Program-made: the position numbers and the translations under genes | The notes under the pieces: generated by a model | Database searches by the model: none | What the model saw: the letters and a program-made list of their open reading frames with translations, nothing else | Told to the model about the DNA's origin: nothing | Assembly (NCBI RefSeq): GCF_000312425.1 | Contig: NZ_HE997181.1 | Coordinates: 1,026,002-1,090,001, forward strand | Source: Reyranella massiliensis 521 | Lineage (GTDB): Bacteria > Pseudomonadota > Alphaproteobacteria > Reyranellales > Reyranellaceae | Direction of reading: 5' to 3' | DNA length: 64,000 bases | In this document: piece by piece, positions 1 through 10,737 of the stretch | How positions within the stretch are numbered: position 1 is the stretch's first letter | Layout: each line of letters begins with the position of its first letter

Positions 1-51
1 TGGCTGGCGGCCGGTGCGCCGATGCGATAGGGGACCTCGCCCTTCACCGCG
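1..51. other. Window edge, ambiguous gene end or start
   Basis: Two readings are possible. On the plus strand the frame from base 1 reads WLAAGAPMR and stops at 28-30, which could be the last residues of a gene convergent with the acetyltransferase. On the minus strand a GTG at 44-42 opens a frame VKGEVPYRIGAPAAS that runs off the window and would start 8 bases after the acetyltransferase stop. Neither can be decided from so few codons. Confidence 0.2.
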
Positions 52-498
52 TCAGACGTCCATCACATAGTAGACCTTCTTCTCGCGCCGCATCCCGAGA
101 CGGTCGTAGAAGCGCTGGGAGCCGGCATTCTCTTCGCCGGTCGTCCACAGAACGCGCGTATCGCCCCGCTGTTCGGCAAGCGCACGGATGCCGTCGATGA
201 GTTTCTCTCCGACACCGGCCGAGCGCGCATTGCCCATGACGTAGAGTTCTTTGAGGTACAGGCCGTGTGTCAGCTTCGGGCCGGGAAAGTAGGGGTTGAG
301 GATGGCGAATCCCACCAGCGGGCCGCCGTCCTGTTCCGCTACCAGGCACATGGTACCGCCAGGCGGCGATTCGATCAGGAAGGAAGCCCCCGTGGCCCCG
401 GCACCGTCGGCAACCGGGTTGCCGTAGTGGCGCTCATGATCTTCCAGAAGGAAGGCGAGCTGGGCCTCGTCGCCACTCCGTGCGTGCCTGATTTGCAT
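52..498 (-). CDS. GNAT family N-acetyltransferase
   Basis: A single-domain GCN5-related acetyltransferase of 148 residues, expected to move an acetyl group from acetyl-CoA to an amine; the acceptor cannot be told. The beta-4 strand LYLKELYVM (about 80-88) is followed by the acetyl-CoA pyrophosphate loop NARSAGVGEKL (90-100), and the C-terminal FYDRLGM segment is typical of the fold. I chose the ATG at 498 because IRHARSGD forms the usual first strand; an ATG at 534 would add 12 residues that match nothing. It is divergent from the FMN dehydrogenase, 81 bases away. The family call is firm; the substrate is unknown. Confidence 0.85.
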   Translation of the reverse strand: MQIRHARSGDEAQLAFLLEDHERHYGNPVADGAGATGASFLIESPPGGTMCLVAEQDGGPLVGFAILNPYFPGPKLTHGLYLKELYVMGNARSAGVGEKLIDGIRALAEQRGDTRVLWTTGEENAGSQRFYDRLGMRREKKVYYVMDV

Positions 499-579
499 GG
501 CGATCCGTCTAACATCGCTGGCCCGGGCGGGCAAAGACGGTCAAAATCCTGCCATTGAAATTCGAGGACAAGGCACACG

Positions 580-1749
580 ATGGACGGCGTGGTGAACATC
601 GAGGATCTGCGGAAGCTCGCCAAGAAGCGGCTGCCCAAGATTGCATACGACTTCATCGAGGGTGGCACCGACGATGAAGTCGGCCTTGTTACCAACGAAC
701 AGGCCTTCCGCAAGGCACGCATCGTGCCGCGTTATCTTGTTGATGTTTCGGTGCGCGATCAGTCGACGACGCTGTTCGGCCGTACCTATTCGAGTCCGAT
801 CGGGATCGCGCCGACGGGCCTTGCCGGCCTGTTTCGCCATGGCGCCGACCTGATGCTGGCGGAAGCCGCGCGCGACGCCAATGTGCCCTTCATCATGTCG
901 GGCTCCAGCACCGGCTCGATCGAGGATCTCGGCAAGCTGGCGCCTGATCATGGCTGGTATCAGCTCTATTCCGCCAAGGACCAGGCGGTTTCCGAAGACA
1001 TGATCAAGCGGTCCGCCGATGCCGGCCTGCACACCCTGGTCTTCACGGTCGACGTGCCGGAAGGTTCCAACCGCGAGCGCAACACGCGCAACGGCTGGGG
1101 GCGGCCGCTGAAGCTCACCTGGAAGACCAAGTTCGAGGCGCTGCTGCATCCGGCCTGGATGATGCAGTGGCTGAAGCATGGCACGCCCTATTTCGACAAC
1201 TGGGCCAAGTATGCCGGCCCCGACGCCACGGCCGAGAAGGTGGCGGATCTCGTCGCCTATCAGAATCGGGCACCGATGAGCTGGAAGCATGTCGAGCGCT
1301 TCCGTGAGTTGTGGAAGGGCAATTTCGTGTTGAAGGGGATCATGCACCCCGAAGACGCGATCCGGGCCCATTCGCTGGGTGTCGACGGCATCATGGTGTC
1401 GAACCACGGCGCACGTCAGCTCGACCTCGCGCCGTCGCCGCTGGAAGTGCTGCCGGCGATCCGTGACGCGGTCGGCGACAAGATGACGGTGATGTTCGAT
1501 GGCGGCGTGCGCCGCGGCCTCGATGCTATCATCGCCCTCTGCATGGGGGCCAAGTTCGTCTTCGTCGGCCGGCCCACGCTCTACGGTGTCACGGCGGGCG
1601 GCGTCGCGGGAGCCGCCAAGGCCCTGCAGATCTTCCGCCGTGAAGTCGATATCAGCATGGCCCAGATCGGTGCGACCAAGATCGCCGATCTCGGCCCGCA
1701 GTTCCTGATGTGGAAGGACGAGGAGGATCTGCGCCGCAACCGGCGCTGA
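580..1749 (+). CDS. FMN-dependent alpha-hydroxy acid dehydrogenase
   Basis: A flavoenzyme of the lactate/mandelate dehydrogenase and glycolate oxidase family, which oxidises a 2-hydroxy acid to the 2-oxo acid with FMN. At 389 residues it has the normal family length. Visible residues are the family start YDFIEGGTDDE (23-33), SSPIGIAPTG (71-80), active-site Lys252 in LKGI, the catalytic base His276 with substrate-binding Arg279 in SNHGARQLD, and the FMN phosphate segment FDGGVRRG (307-313). There is no N-terminal cytochrome domain and no signal peptide, so it is cytoplasmic or loosely membrane-associated. It stands alone on the plus strand. The exact substrate (lactate, mandelate or glycolate) cannot be chosen from the sequence. 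Confidence 0.9.
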   Translation: MDGVVNIEDLRKLAKKRLPKIAYDFIEGGTDDEVGLVTNEQAFRKARIVPRYLVDVSVRDQSTTLFGRTYSSPIGIAPTGLAGLFRHGADLMLAEAARDANVPFIMSGSSTGSIEDLGKLAPDHGWYQLYSAKDQAVSEDMIKRSADAGLHTLVFTVDVPEGSNRERNTRNGWGRPLKLTWKTKFEALLHPAWMMQWLKHGTPYFDNWAKYAGPDATAEKVADLVAYQNRAPMSWKHVERFRELWKGNFVLKGIMHPEDAIRAHSLGVDGIMVSNHGARQLDLAPSPLEVLPAIRDAVGDKMTVMFDGGVRRGLDAIIALCMGAKFVFVGRPTLYGVTAGGVAGAAKALQIFRREVDISMAQIGATKIADLGPQFLMWKDEEDLRRNRR

Positions 1750-1859
1750 TCACCTGGATTCCATCGAAGGCACAGGGCCGCTCACTCGCCAGACAGGATT
1801 GTTGGTTCTGGCGTGCGGAGAGCAGATGCGCGCCACCTTTGTCGGCACCTAACCGAGCT

Positions 1860-2252
1860 TCACGCCGGATCGTGGCAGCAGACGCCGAGCTTGTTGCCGT
1901 CGAGGTCGCGGAAGTAGGCGCCGTAGTAGTTCGCATGATATTGCGGCCGGAGCCCCGGCGCGCCCTCCGAGACGCCGCCAGCGGCCAGTGCCGCGGCGTA
2001 GGCGCGGTCGACGGAGGATCGGTCCGGCGCAAGGAAGGCGGTCATGTGGCCGTTGCCGCAATGGGCTGGCGCGCCGTCGAAGGGGCGGCCGATCAGGAAA
2101 AGCGGTCGTGTCCGATCCGGTGCCTGCCAACCACCCCAGCCCCTCTCTGGCTCGTAGAAACGGACCTTCAGGCCGAGGTGAGGCAGGACAGAACTGTAGA
2201 AGCGCCAGGCGCGTTCCAGGTCGGCAACGCCGATATGGATGTGAGAGATCAT
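1860..2252 (-). CDS. VOC family protein (glyoxalase/dioxygenase fold)
   Basis: A 130-residue vicinal oxygen chelate protein: it opens with the metal-side strand SHIHIGVADLERAWRFY and ends with YFRDLDGNKLGVCCHDP, the usual DxDGNK turn. The last metal ligand, often Glu in this turn (NKIE), is Gly here, so classic glyoxalase I chemistry is doubtful. Metal-side His residues remain in HIHIG and in GNGHMTAFL. I chose the ATG at 2252 since the codons upstream to 2390 give an arginine- and serine-rich stretch without similarity. It lies downstream of the beta-oxidation genes but behind a terminator, so it is probably its own transcript. Function is unknown beyond the fold. Confidence 0.8.
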   Translation of the reverse strand: MISHIHIGVADLERAWRFYSSVLPHLGLKVRFYEPERGWGGWQAPDRTRPLFLIGRPFDGAPAHCGNGHMTAFLAPDRSSVDRAYAAALAAGGVSEGAPGLRPQYHANYYGAYFRDLDGNKLGVCCHDPA

Positions 2253-2337
2253 GGCTGCTCCATGCTGCTTCCGGGCGCGACTCCAATGCGGGAACGATCC
2301 TCGAGAGCAAGAACGCGCGCTCGACCGATGACCGCAT

Positions 2338-2365
2338 GAAAAAGCCGGATCTCTTCGATCCGGCT
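2338..2365 (-). terminator. Rho-independent terminator after the thiolase
   Basis: On the minus strand a perfect 9-bp stem (AGCCGGATC paired with GATCCGGCT) closes a 5-base loop and runs into CTTTTTCAT. It sits 120 bases past the thiolase stop and upstream of the VOC gene, so it should end the beta-oxidation transcript. Confidence 0.8.
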
Positions 2366-2485
2366 CCAAGGTATTGCGGTTGACCGGCACGCTTCGCTCG
2401 TGAAGCGCAAACCGTGGGCGGTGATCTCGGGATCGACATCACCGCCGGGATTGTCGCGCGGGAACGGGCCGCGCGGTCGCCGCGC

Positions 2486-3676
2486 TTACTGCACGACCTC
2501 GAACAGGCCGGCCGCGCCCATGCCGCCACCGATGCACATCGTGACGACGACGTTCTTGGCCTTGCGGCGACGGCCCTCGAGCAGGGCGTGGCCGACGCAA
2601 CGCGCGCCGGTCATGCCGAACGGATGGCCGATCGAGATCGAGCCGCCGTTGACGTTCAGCTTGTCGTTGGGGATGCCGAGCTTGTCGCGGCAGTAGAGCA
2701 CCTGCACGGCGAAGGCTTCGTTCAGCTCCCAGAGGTCGATATCATCCATCTTGAGGCCGAACCGCTTCAGGAGCTTGGGCACGGCATAGACCGGGCCGAT
2801 GCCCATCTCGTCGGGCTCGCAGCCGGCCACGACCAGGCCCTTGTAGATGCCCAGCGGATTGAGGCCGCGCTTGGCAGCTTCGGCATCGCTCATGACGACC
2901 GCAGCCGAGGCGCCGTCGGAGAGCTGGCTGGCGTTACCGGCGGTGATCCACTTGTCGGGACCCATGACCGGCTGCAGCTTGGCGAGACCTTCGAGGGTCG
3001 TGTCGGGACGGTTGCCTTCGTCCTTGGTGAGCTTGGTCTTTTTCTTCGAGGTCTCTTTGGTGTTCTTGTCGACGACGAGCATCTCGGTTTCCATCGCCAC
3101 GATCTCGTCGTCGAATTTGCCGGCCTGCTGCGCCGCCGCGGTGCGGAGCTGGCTCTGCAAGGAATACTCATCCTGCGCTTCGCGGCTGACCTTGTAGCGT
3201 GCCGCAACCGTGTCGGCGGTCTGGATCATCGAGTGATAGATGCCCGGCACATGCTCCTGGACCCAGGGATTGACCAGGCGGTTCTTGTTGCCGCCCGGCG
3301 GGCCCTGGACCAGCGAGATCGACTCAAGGCCGCCGCCGATGACGACGGTGGCCTTGTCGACCAGCACGCGCTGCGCGGCCATCGAAATGGTCTGCAGGCC
3401 CGAGGAGCAGAAGCGGTTCACCGTGACGCCCGAGACGCTGACCGGGGCGCCGGCACGGATTGCCGCGACGCGGGCCACGTTCGAGCCGGTCGTGCCTTCC
3501 GGCGCGCCGCAGCCCATGATCACGTCCTCGATTTCGCCGAGGTCGACCTTGGCGCGCTCGGCGGCGTGCTTGATCACATGCGCGCCCATGTCGGCGCCGT
3601 GGGTGTCGTTGAAGATGCCCCGGAATGCCTTGCCGATCGGCGTGCGGGCAGTCGAGACGATAACGGCATCAGCCAT
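2486..3676 (-). CDS. Acetyl-CoA acyltransferase (thiolase)
   Basis: Thiolase II family enzyme of 396 residues that cleaves 3-ketoacyl-CoA with CoA, the last step of a beta-oxidation turn, or condenses two acetyl-CoA. The nucleophile is Cys90 in [10 protein letters not shown]; the second-half motifs are NEAFAVQV (319-326), [10 protein letters not shown] with His351, and the acid-base Cys381 in [11 protein letters not shown]. The ATG at 3676 is preceded by a strong GGAGGAAAATAAA ribosome site, whereas the upstream extension to 3784 overlaps the neighbouring gene. It follows the hydratase/dehydrogenase gene by 25 bases, so the pair forms the usual alpha-beta fatty acid oxidation operon. A lysine-rich insert ([15 protein letters not shown], about 207-221) is a little unusual. 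Confidence 0.95.
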   Translation of the reverse strand: MADAVIVSTARTPIGKAFRGIFNDTHGADMGAHVIKHAAERAKVDLGEIEDVIMGCGAPEGTTGSNVARVAAIRAGAPVSVSGVTVNRFCSSGLQTISMAAQRVLVDKATVVIGGGLESISLVQGPPGGNKNRLVNPWVQEHVPGIYHSMIQTADTVAARYKVSREAQDEYSLQSQLRTAAAQQAGKFDDEIVAMETEMLVVDKNTKETSKKKTKLTKDEGNRPDTTLEGLAKLQPVMGPDKWITAGNASQLSDGASAAVVMSDAEAAKRGLNPLGIYKGLVVAGCEPDEMGIGPVYAVPKLLKRFGLKMDDIDLWELNEAFAVQVLYCRDKLGIPNDKLNVNGGSISIGHPFGMTGARCVGHALLEGRRRKAKNVVVTMCIGGGMGAAGLFEVVQ

Positions 3677-3701
3677 TTTATTTTCCTCCGGTTCGAATTG
3701 A

Positions 3702-5798
<2,097 letters not shown>

Positions 5799-5977
5799 GG
5801 ACGTTCTTCCCTGGTAAGTGCCGGTTTCGGGGGCATGGTCTTAGCAATCCCTGCGCGCGCCGCCCAGCGACTACGCGTTTCGCTTTGCGGAGAAAGGTGC
5901 ATTTACACAGCCTAGCGGCCCATAAACGCGGTCGCTATGCATCGCCGCGAAAAAAATACTCTGGAGGACATGAGGCA

Positions 5978-6973
5978 ATGCCGAACCTGATCACGACCCG
6001 CCGCGGCCTTCTGCGCACGAGCGCAGCTGCCGGCCTGACGCTTTCAGCACCGTCCATTGTCCGTGCCCAGGGCACTTGGCCCAGCAAGCAGATCACCATG
6101 GTGGTGAACTTTCCGGCAGGCGGCCTGACGGACGGCATTGCGCGCGCCTTCAGCCAGCATGTCAGCCAGGCGACGGGGCAGCAGGTTGTCGTCGATAACA
6201 AGCCCGGCGCCAGCGGCAACATCGGTGCAGCGATGGTCGCCCGTGCGCCGGCCGATGGCCATACGTTCCTGCACTCGGTGTCGAGCACGCTGATTCAGAA
6301 CCGCGTCATGTTCAAGACGCTCGGCTTCGACCCTGACAAGGACTTCACCATCGTCTCGGGCACGCCGTCGGGCGTGCTTCCGGTGGTCGTGCACAAGTCG
6401 GTGCCGGTGACGAACCTCAAGGACTTCATCGGCTACGCCCGGACCAACAAGGTCAACTTCGGCTCCTGGGCGCTCGGCTCCTCGGCCCATATCTTCGCCC
6501 AGGCGCTGAACGAGAAGTACGGCCTCAAGATAGAGATCGTGACCTACAAGGGCGAAGCGCCGATGTGGCAGGACATGGGCGCCGGCTCGCTGCAGGCTGC
6601 GATGGGCAGCCCGCAGGCGATGAACGCTCTCCTGGTGAAGGGCGAGATTCGCGGCATAGCGGCGCCATCGAAGGTCCGTGCCGTACAGCTTCCCGACGTT
6701 CCGACCTCGCGGGAGCAGGGCTTCGACGACGATTCCTTCACCGTGTCGGGCTGGCTGGCGCTGGCGGCACCGGCCGCCACGCCCAAGGACATCGTGAAGA
6801 AGATGTCCGATCTCTGGTTTGCGGCCGCCGACTCCGAACCCGGCCGCAAGATGATGCAGAGCTTCGGTCTCGTCGAAAAGCCGCTGCAGCATGAAGAGGT
6901 GATGGTCGACTACGAACGGCTGAAGTCGACCCTCATCCCGCGCATCGTGGCGTTGGGCCTCAAGCCCGAGTAA
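5978..6973 (+). CDS. Bug-type tripartite tricarboxylate transporter substrate-binding protein
   Basis: Periplasmic solute-binding protein of the Bug/TctC family, which binds carboxylates or small acids for a TctAB carrier. The mature fold shows the family signature WPSKQITMVVNFPAGGLTD near the start, VVDNKPGASGNIG (about 67-79) and LPDVPTSREQG (about 242-252). The N-terminus TTRRGLLRTSAAAGLTLSA with APSIVRAQG is a twin-arginine export signal. I chose the ATG at 5978, with GGAGG 10 bases upstream, because the extension to 5885 adds non-signal residues. No TctA or TctB membrane gene is nearby, so it is an orphan. It is convergent with the amidase and overlaps its end by 14 bases. The ligand is unknown. 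Confidence 0.92.
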   Translation: MPNLITTRRGLLRTSAAAGLTLSAPSIVRAQGTWPSKQITMVVNFPAGGLTDGIARAFSQHVSQATGQQVVVDNKPGASGNIGAAMVARAPADGHTFLHSVSSTLIQNRVMFKTLGFDPDKDFTIVSGTPSGVLPVVVHKSVPVTNLKDFIGYARTNKVNFGSWALGSSAHIFAQALNEKYGLKIEIVTYKGEAPMWQDMGAGSLQAAMGSPQAMNALLVKGEIRGIAAPSKVRAVQLPDVPTSREQGFDDDSFTVSGWLALAAPAATPKDIVKKMSDLWFAAADSEPGRKMMQSFGLVEKPLQHEEVMVDYERLKSTLIPRIVALGLKPE

Positions 6974-8351
6974 TCACGCGCTTCACGTTCTCGGAGAGCC
7001 AGCGCGCGAGGCCGGTCACCCGCGCGTCCTCGTGCTGCTGGCCCATGAGCTGGACGCCGACGGGCATGCCGTCGACGCTCATCAGCGGCACCGTCACGAC
7101 CGGCGCGAAGAGCATCGAGCTCGGCGCATTGAACACGAAATCGCCGGTCGGCCGCGGCGCCAGCGGCTGGCCCGGCACGTCGCCCGACCAGAGCGGCGCG
7201 GGTCCGGGGCAGGCAAGCGTAATCGCGGCATCTGCCAGCGACGCCAGCAAGGCATGGGTCTGCTGTGCCATCTGGCGGGCGAGAAGCGCGGCCCGGTAAT
7301 CGTCCGGCGTCATCGCCTCGGCTTTGGCGAGAGTGGCCTTGGCGCGCTCGCTGACACCGGCCGGATTGTTGTCGACGATGCCGCGCTGACCCCAGCGGTT
7401 CTCCCAGCTCGTGATGCCATTGCACACGGCGCGGCCATTGGCGATCGACCGTTCCAGCGCTTCGACCAACGGATTGTCCTTGCGCCGGATCAGGGTCACG
7501 CCCGCATCGTGCAGCTGCTTCAGCACGGCCTCGAAGCCATTCCTGGTCGCTGCGTCGACATCGGGCCATCCCTCGGTTTCGAGCACGATCAGCCGGTTGG
7601 GCTTCGACGACGCCGGCAACGTCGACGGGCCCATCAGGCCGACGGCTCCGCGATCACCGCCGGCGCGCTGGGCGATCTCGATGGCGACCTGCCACATATC
7701 CTCCAGGCTACCGGCATGAGGACCGTGCGTGCTCTGGCTGGTCGCCTGGCGTTCGCCACGGTTGAGGCCGCCCTGCGTCGGCTTCAGTGCGAAATTTCCA
7801 CAATAGGCCGCGGGCCGAATGATCGAGCCGCCGACCTGGGTGCCGATTGCAGCCGGAACCATGTTGGCGCCCACGGCGGCGGCGGAGCCGGAGGAAGAGC
7901 CGCCGGGCGTGCGAGCAGGATCGAACGGATTGGTGGTGGCGCCGGGATGCGAACCGCCCAGCTCTGCGGTCACGGCCTTGGCGAGGATCACTGCACCCGC
8001 CTGGCGCAGCGCCCAGACGGCCGCATTGTCGCGCTTGGGGAAGTTTCCCTTGAAAGCGACGCAACCCATCTCGGTCGGCATGTCTTTGGTTTCGAGCAGG
8101 TCCTTGATGGCAAGCGGCATGCCGTCGATCAGCGACAGCGGCTTGCCTTGCTTCCAACGCACGGTGCTGGCATCGGCAGCCGTACGGGCACCTGCTTCGT
8201 TGATGGCAGTGAACGCCTTTACCACGGGCTCGCGGGCCGCGATGGTTTCCAGGCATCGTTCGAGATAGGCGCGCGGCGTGTCGCTGCCATCGCGGAAGCG
8301 CTGTGTCGCGTCGTGAAAGGTAAGGGGCTTGTAATCCTGATACGCGGTCAT
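6960..8351 (-). CDS. Amidase (amidase signature family)
   Basis: A 463-residue amidase signature enzyme that hydrolyses a C-N amide bond through a Ser-cisSer-Lys triad. The catalytic lysine is Lys83 in PLAIKDLL, the serine-rich segment PGGSSSGSAAAVG (149-161) supplies the cis-serine, and the nucleophile is Ser176 in GTQVGGSIIRPA. Full length for the family and no signal peptide, so cytoplasmic. The region before its start is shared with the divergent DHFR-fold gene and holds a perfect inverted repeat (8371-8394), a likely operator for one or both. The substrate is not evident; related enzymes act on aliphatic, aryl or indoleacetic amides and on Glu-tRNA, but no GatB partner is present here. 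Confidence 0.92.
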   Translation of the reverse strand: MTAYQDYKPLTFHDATQRFRDGSDTPRAYLERCLETIAAREPVVKAFTAINEAGARTAADASTVRWKQGKPLSLIDGMPLAIKDLLETKDMPTEMGCVAFKGNFPKRDNAAVWALRQAGAVILAKAVTAELGGSHPGATTNPFDPARTPGGSSSGSAAAVGANMVPAAIGTQVGGSIIRPAAYCGNFALKPTQGGLNRGERQATSQSTHGPHAGSLEDMWQVAIEIAQRAGGDRGAVGLMGPSTLPASSKPNRLIVLETEGWPDVDAATRNGFEAVLKQLHDAGVTLIRRKDNPLVEALERSIANGRAVCNGITSWENRWGQRGIVDNNPAGVSERAKATLAKAEAMTPDDYRAALLARQMAQQTHALLASLADAAITLACPGPAPLWSGDVPGQPLAPRPTGDFVFNAPSSMLFAPVVTVPLMSVDGMPVGVQLMGQQHEDARVTGLARWLSENVKRVITRA

Positions 8352-8370
8352 TGTCTCTTCGTCCTCGGTC

Positions 8371-8394
8371 GGTAAGGTCGGAGCTGACCTTACC
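8371..8394. promoter_or_regulatory. Perfect inverted repeat between divergent genes (operator-like)
   Basis: GGTAAGGTC and GACCTTACC are exact inverted copies of 9 bp separated by 6 bases. The site lies 20 bases before the amidase start and 54 bases before the DHFR-fold gene, the classic place for a dimeric repressor or a MerR-type activator shared by two divergent genes. No regulator gene sits next to it. A cruciform or transcript hairpin is the alternative. Confidence 0.5.
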
Positions 8395-8447
8395 CCTACC
8401 TCGGGCGTTTGTTCGCGTTAAACTCCGATCGTTTGAAAGGCGGCTTC

Positions 8448-9014
8448 ATGACGACCAAGCGACCCCGTATCGAAGGATTCGCGATCGTATCCCGCGAGGG
8501 CATGATTGCCGGCTCGGACGCCTCCTTTCCAGAGGGCCTGAAGGTTCCGGGCGACCAGAAATTCTATCAGGACTCGCTCGACCGGGTTTCCGCCGTGGCC
8601 AACGGTCGGCATTCGGCCGAGGGCGGCCCCAAAGAAGCGGCGCGCAAACGCATCGTGCTGACGCGACGGGTCGAGCGCATCGTGCCGGATCCCCGGAACG
8701 CCAATGCCGTGCTGTGGAATCCGGCGACGGCGCCATTCGAGGAGGCATGGATGAAGCTGGGCGTGCCCGATGGCACTCTGGCCGTGGTGGGCGGAACCGA
8801 CGTGTTCGGCCTGTTCCTCAACATCGGCTACGACGTGTTCTATCTGACCCGCGGACATGCAAGCGTCCCGCGCGGCCGGCCGGTCTTTCCCGGCGTCGGT
8901 CACGGCGTGACGCCGGAAGACGTGCTGCAGAAGCACGGCATGGTGTTGCGCAGCAGCCGGGTGATCGACGAAGCCACCGGGACGCAGGTCGAGGAGTGGG
9001 TCGCCAAGGGCTAG
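8448..9014 (+). CDS. Dihydrofolate reductase-fold protein (RibD C-terminal type)
   Basis: A 188-residue protein of the RibD C-terminal/DHFR-like superfamily, NADPH-dependent reductases. The NADPH-site motif LAVVGGTDVFGLFL (about 109-122) matches the GGxxxF/Y loop of the fold, and MIAGSDASFP near residues 19-28 fits the substrate loop that follows the first strand. The ATG at 8448 has the GAAAGGCGG ribosome site; the start at 8409 would add 13 residues. It is divergent from the amidase and its last 4 bases overlap the stop of the MBL gene on the other strand. Riboflavin synthesis is not implied, since no deaminase domain or rib genes are present. Function unassigned. Confidence 0.7.
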   Translation: MTTKRPRIEGFAIVSREGMIAGSDASFPEGLKVPGDQKFYQDSLDRVSAVANGRHSAEGGPKEAARKRIVLTRRVERIVPDPRNANAVLWNPATAPFEEAWMKLGVPDGTLAVVGGTDVFGLFLNIGYDVFYLTRGHASVPRGRPVFPGVGHGVTPEDVLQKHGMVLRSSRVIDEATGTQVEEWVAKG

Positions 9015-9748
9015 AAGTCGACGACCATCCCGTCGTGAGCTGCTTCGAGGGCGATCTCGCCCTGCCGACCGAGCAACTCGGCGCTCATATGCGTGACGAT
9101 CGTACGCTTCGCGCCGATCTCCGGCAGATGTCGGCTGAGTGTCGTGTAGTCGATGTGGTATTTCATCACCTTGTCGAAGAAATAAGCTTCGCAGATGAAG
9201 AGATCGGCGTCGCGGCCTGCGGGGATGAGTTCCTCGACCCACTCGGTGTCGCCCGAGTAGGTGAGCACCTTGTCTTCGGTTTCGATCCTGAGCGCATAGG
9301 ATGGTGCGCCGCTATAGTGCTTCATCAGGTAGGGGGTGACGGCAAGCCCATCGAACTCGACCCTTTCGTGCAGTTCAAGCTCACGAATCTCCAGGGCGAA
9401 CTTGCGCTCGACCTTGGTGGAGCCCGCGAACATCGCTTCCATGACGACCATCAGCCGTTCCCGGAAGCCCGGTGGGCCGGCCAGGACGAGCGGTGCGGTG
9501 CGACGACTGACGAGCTGGGCATCGAGCAGGAAGAAGGGCAGGCCGCCGAAATGGTCGCCATGCAGATGGCTCACCAACACGGTCGAGATGCTATTGGGAT
9601 CGACGCCCCACTTGCGGATCGCAACCATGGACGAAGCACCGCAATCGATCAGAACATTGCCCTGTTGAGAGCGTTCGAGATGGAAGCAGGTATTGAACCG
9701 TCCGCCGCTGCCGAAGGCATCGCCGGAACCCAGAAACTGGAGACGCAT
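9011..9748 (-). CDS. MBL-fold metal-dependent hydrolase (RNase Z/AtsA-like)
   Basis: A 245-residue metallo-beta-lactamase-fold hydrolase of the RNase Z-like class. The zinc motif HLHGDH at 61-66 (His61, His63, Asp65, His66) follows the strand STVLVS; later ligands are in LTYSGDTEWVEEL (Asp) and IVTHMSAE (His). The opening LQFLGSGDAFGSGGRFNTC is the standard start of this group, with GSGGR in place of the usual TGxR. It has no long exosite arm like true tRNase Z, so a small-molecule ester or phosphodiester substrate is likelier. It lies 22 bases downstream of the TfdA-like gene on the same strand and may be co-transcribed with it. Confidence 0.88.
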   Translation of the reverse strand: MRLQFLGSGDAFGSGGRFNTCFHLERSQQGNVLIDCGASSMVAIRKWGVDPNSISTVLVSHLHGDHFGGLPFFLLDAQLVSRRTAPLVLAGPPGFRERLMVVMEAMFAGSTKVERKFALEIRELELHERVEFDGLAVTPYLMKHYSGAPSYALRIETEDKVLTYSGDTEWVEELIPAGRDADLFICEAYFFDKVMKYHIDYTTLSRHLPEIGAKRTIVTHMSAELLGRQGEIALEAAHDGMVVDF

Positions 9749-9770
9749 AAATTACCGACTACGTTGTTTA

Positions 9771-10661
9771 TTAAGGTGCCTGCTCGAGGCTCGACACTTC
9801 GTTGGTGAGCGTCGTGCGCCGCATGTCGCGGACTTCCTTGGAGTTGAAGCGCCGCGCGCGATGCATGGTGACGCGATTGTCCCATATCACCAGGTCGAAC
9901 GGCCGCCAGACATGCGCGTAGACGAACTGTCGTTGCGTTGCGTGCTCGTTGAGGTCGCGCAGGAAGGCACGCGCCTCTGGTACCGGCCAGCCTTCGATCT
10001 CGCCGGCATGGCTCGCGAGATAGAGCGAGAGGCGTCCGGTGTTCGGATGGCGTCGGACGAGGCGCTGGCGCACGGGCGCCCATTTCATCCGCTCGGCCTC
10101 GGTGAAGTCCTCGAAGCCCAGCATGCCGCGCGAATAGATCTGGCTGTGCCGGCAGATGAGATCGTGCACCTCGCGCTTCGTCTCTTCGTCCAGCGCATCG
10201 TAGGCTGCCCGCATGTCGGCGAACTCGGTGTTGCCGCCGGCCGCCGGGATCGTGCGGGCAGAGAGGAGGGAATACTTGGCCGGCACGTCCTTGAAGGAAC
10301 TGTCGGAGTGCCAGAGCAGATTGCCCAGGCTGAACAACCGGCGGCGGTCGTCGCGGGCCAGCACGTTGCCGTTCACATCGAGATTGGAAATGTCGTTGAG
10401 GTCCATGCTCATGCGCCGCTGCTCCGGCGGCATGATGTCTCCCGTCGCCTGTTCGAGCGGCCCGAGCTGGCGACTGAAGGCGAGCTGGCTCTCGTCGTCG
10501 AGCCGCTGGTCGTGGAACACCAGTACGCCGTACTCGTCCATGCCGGCATGGATGGCCGCCACCTCTGCATCGGAGAGAGGGCGGGTGAGATCGATGCCCG
10601 ACACCTCGCCGGCGAAGAAGGCGCGGTTCGCGGGATCGATGGGACGAATGTCGATCGTCAT
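9771..10661 (-). CDS. TfdA/TauD family 2-oxoglutarate-dependent dioxygenase
   Basis: Fe(II)/2-oxoglutarate dioxygenase of 296 residues. The iron triad is His118 and Asp120 in LLWHSDSSF and His267 in VTMHRARRF; the downstream MRRTT arginine should hold the 2-oxoglutarate carboxylate. Spaced motifs SVLVF-like GVLVFHDQ, RRLFSLGNLLWHSDSSF, GGNTEFADMRAAYDAL, EHATQRQFVY and VIWDNR all recall 2,4-D dioxygenase TfdA more than taurine dioxygenase TauD. Many soil alphaproteobacteria carry such TfdA-alpha-like genes whose natural substrate is not known. A TAGGCTC element lies only 9 bases before the ATG, suggesting a very short leader. The MBL hydrolase follows after 22 bases. Confidence 0.88.
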   Translation of the reverse strand: MTIDIRPIDPANRAFFAGEVSGIDLTRPLSDAEVAAIHAGMDEYGVLVFHDQRLDDESQLAFSRQLGPLEQATGDIMPPEQRRMSMDLNDISNLDVNGNVLARDDRRRLFSLGNLLWHSDSSFKDVPAKYSLLSARTIPAAGGNTEFADMRAAYDALDEETKREVHDLICRHSQIYSRGMLGFEDFTEAERMKWAPVRQRLVRRHPNTGRLSLYLASHAGEIEGWPVPEARAFLRDLNEHATQRQFVYAHVWRPFDLVIWDNRVTMHRARRFNSKEVRDMRRTTLTNEVSSLEQAP

Positions 10662-10737
10662 GATGGGCCGAGCCTAGCAGACGCACGGGCTGCCTGACAG
10701 GGGGCGGCTGGAATGGGCTCCGCTCTTCCCCTGTCTC

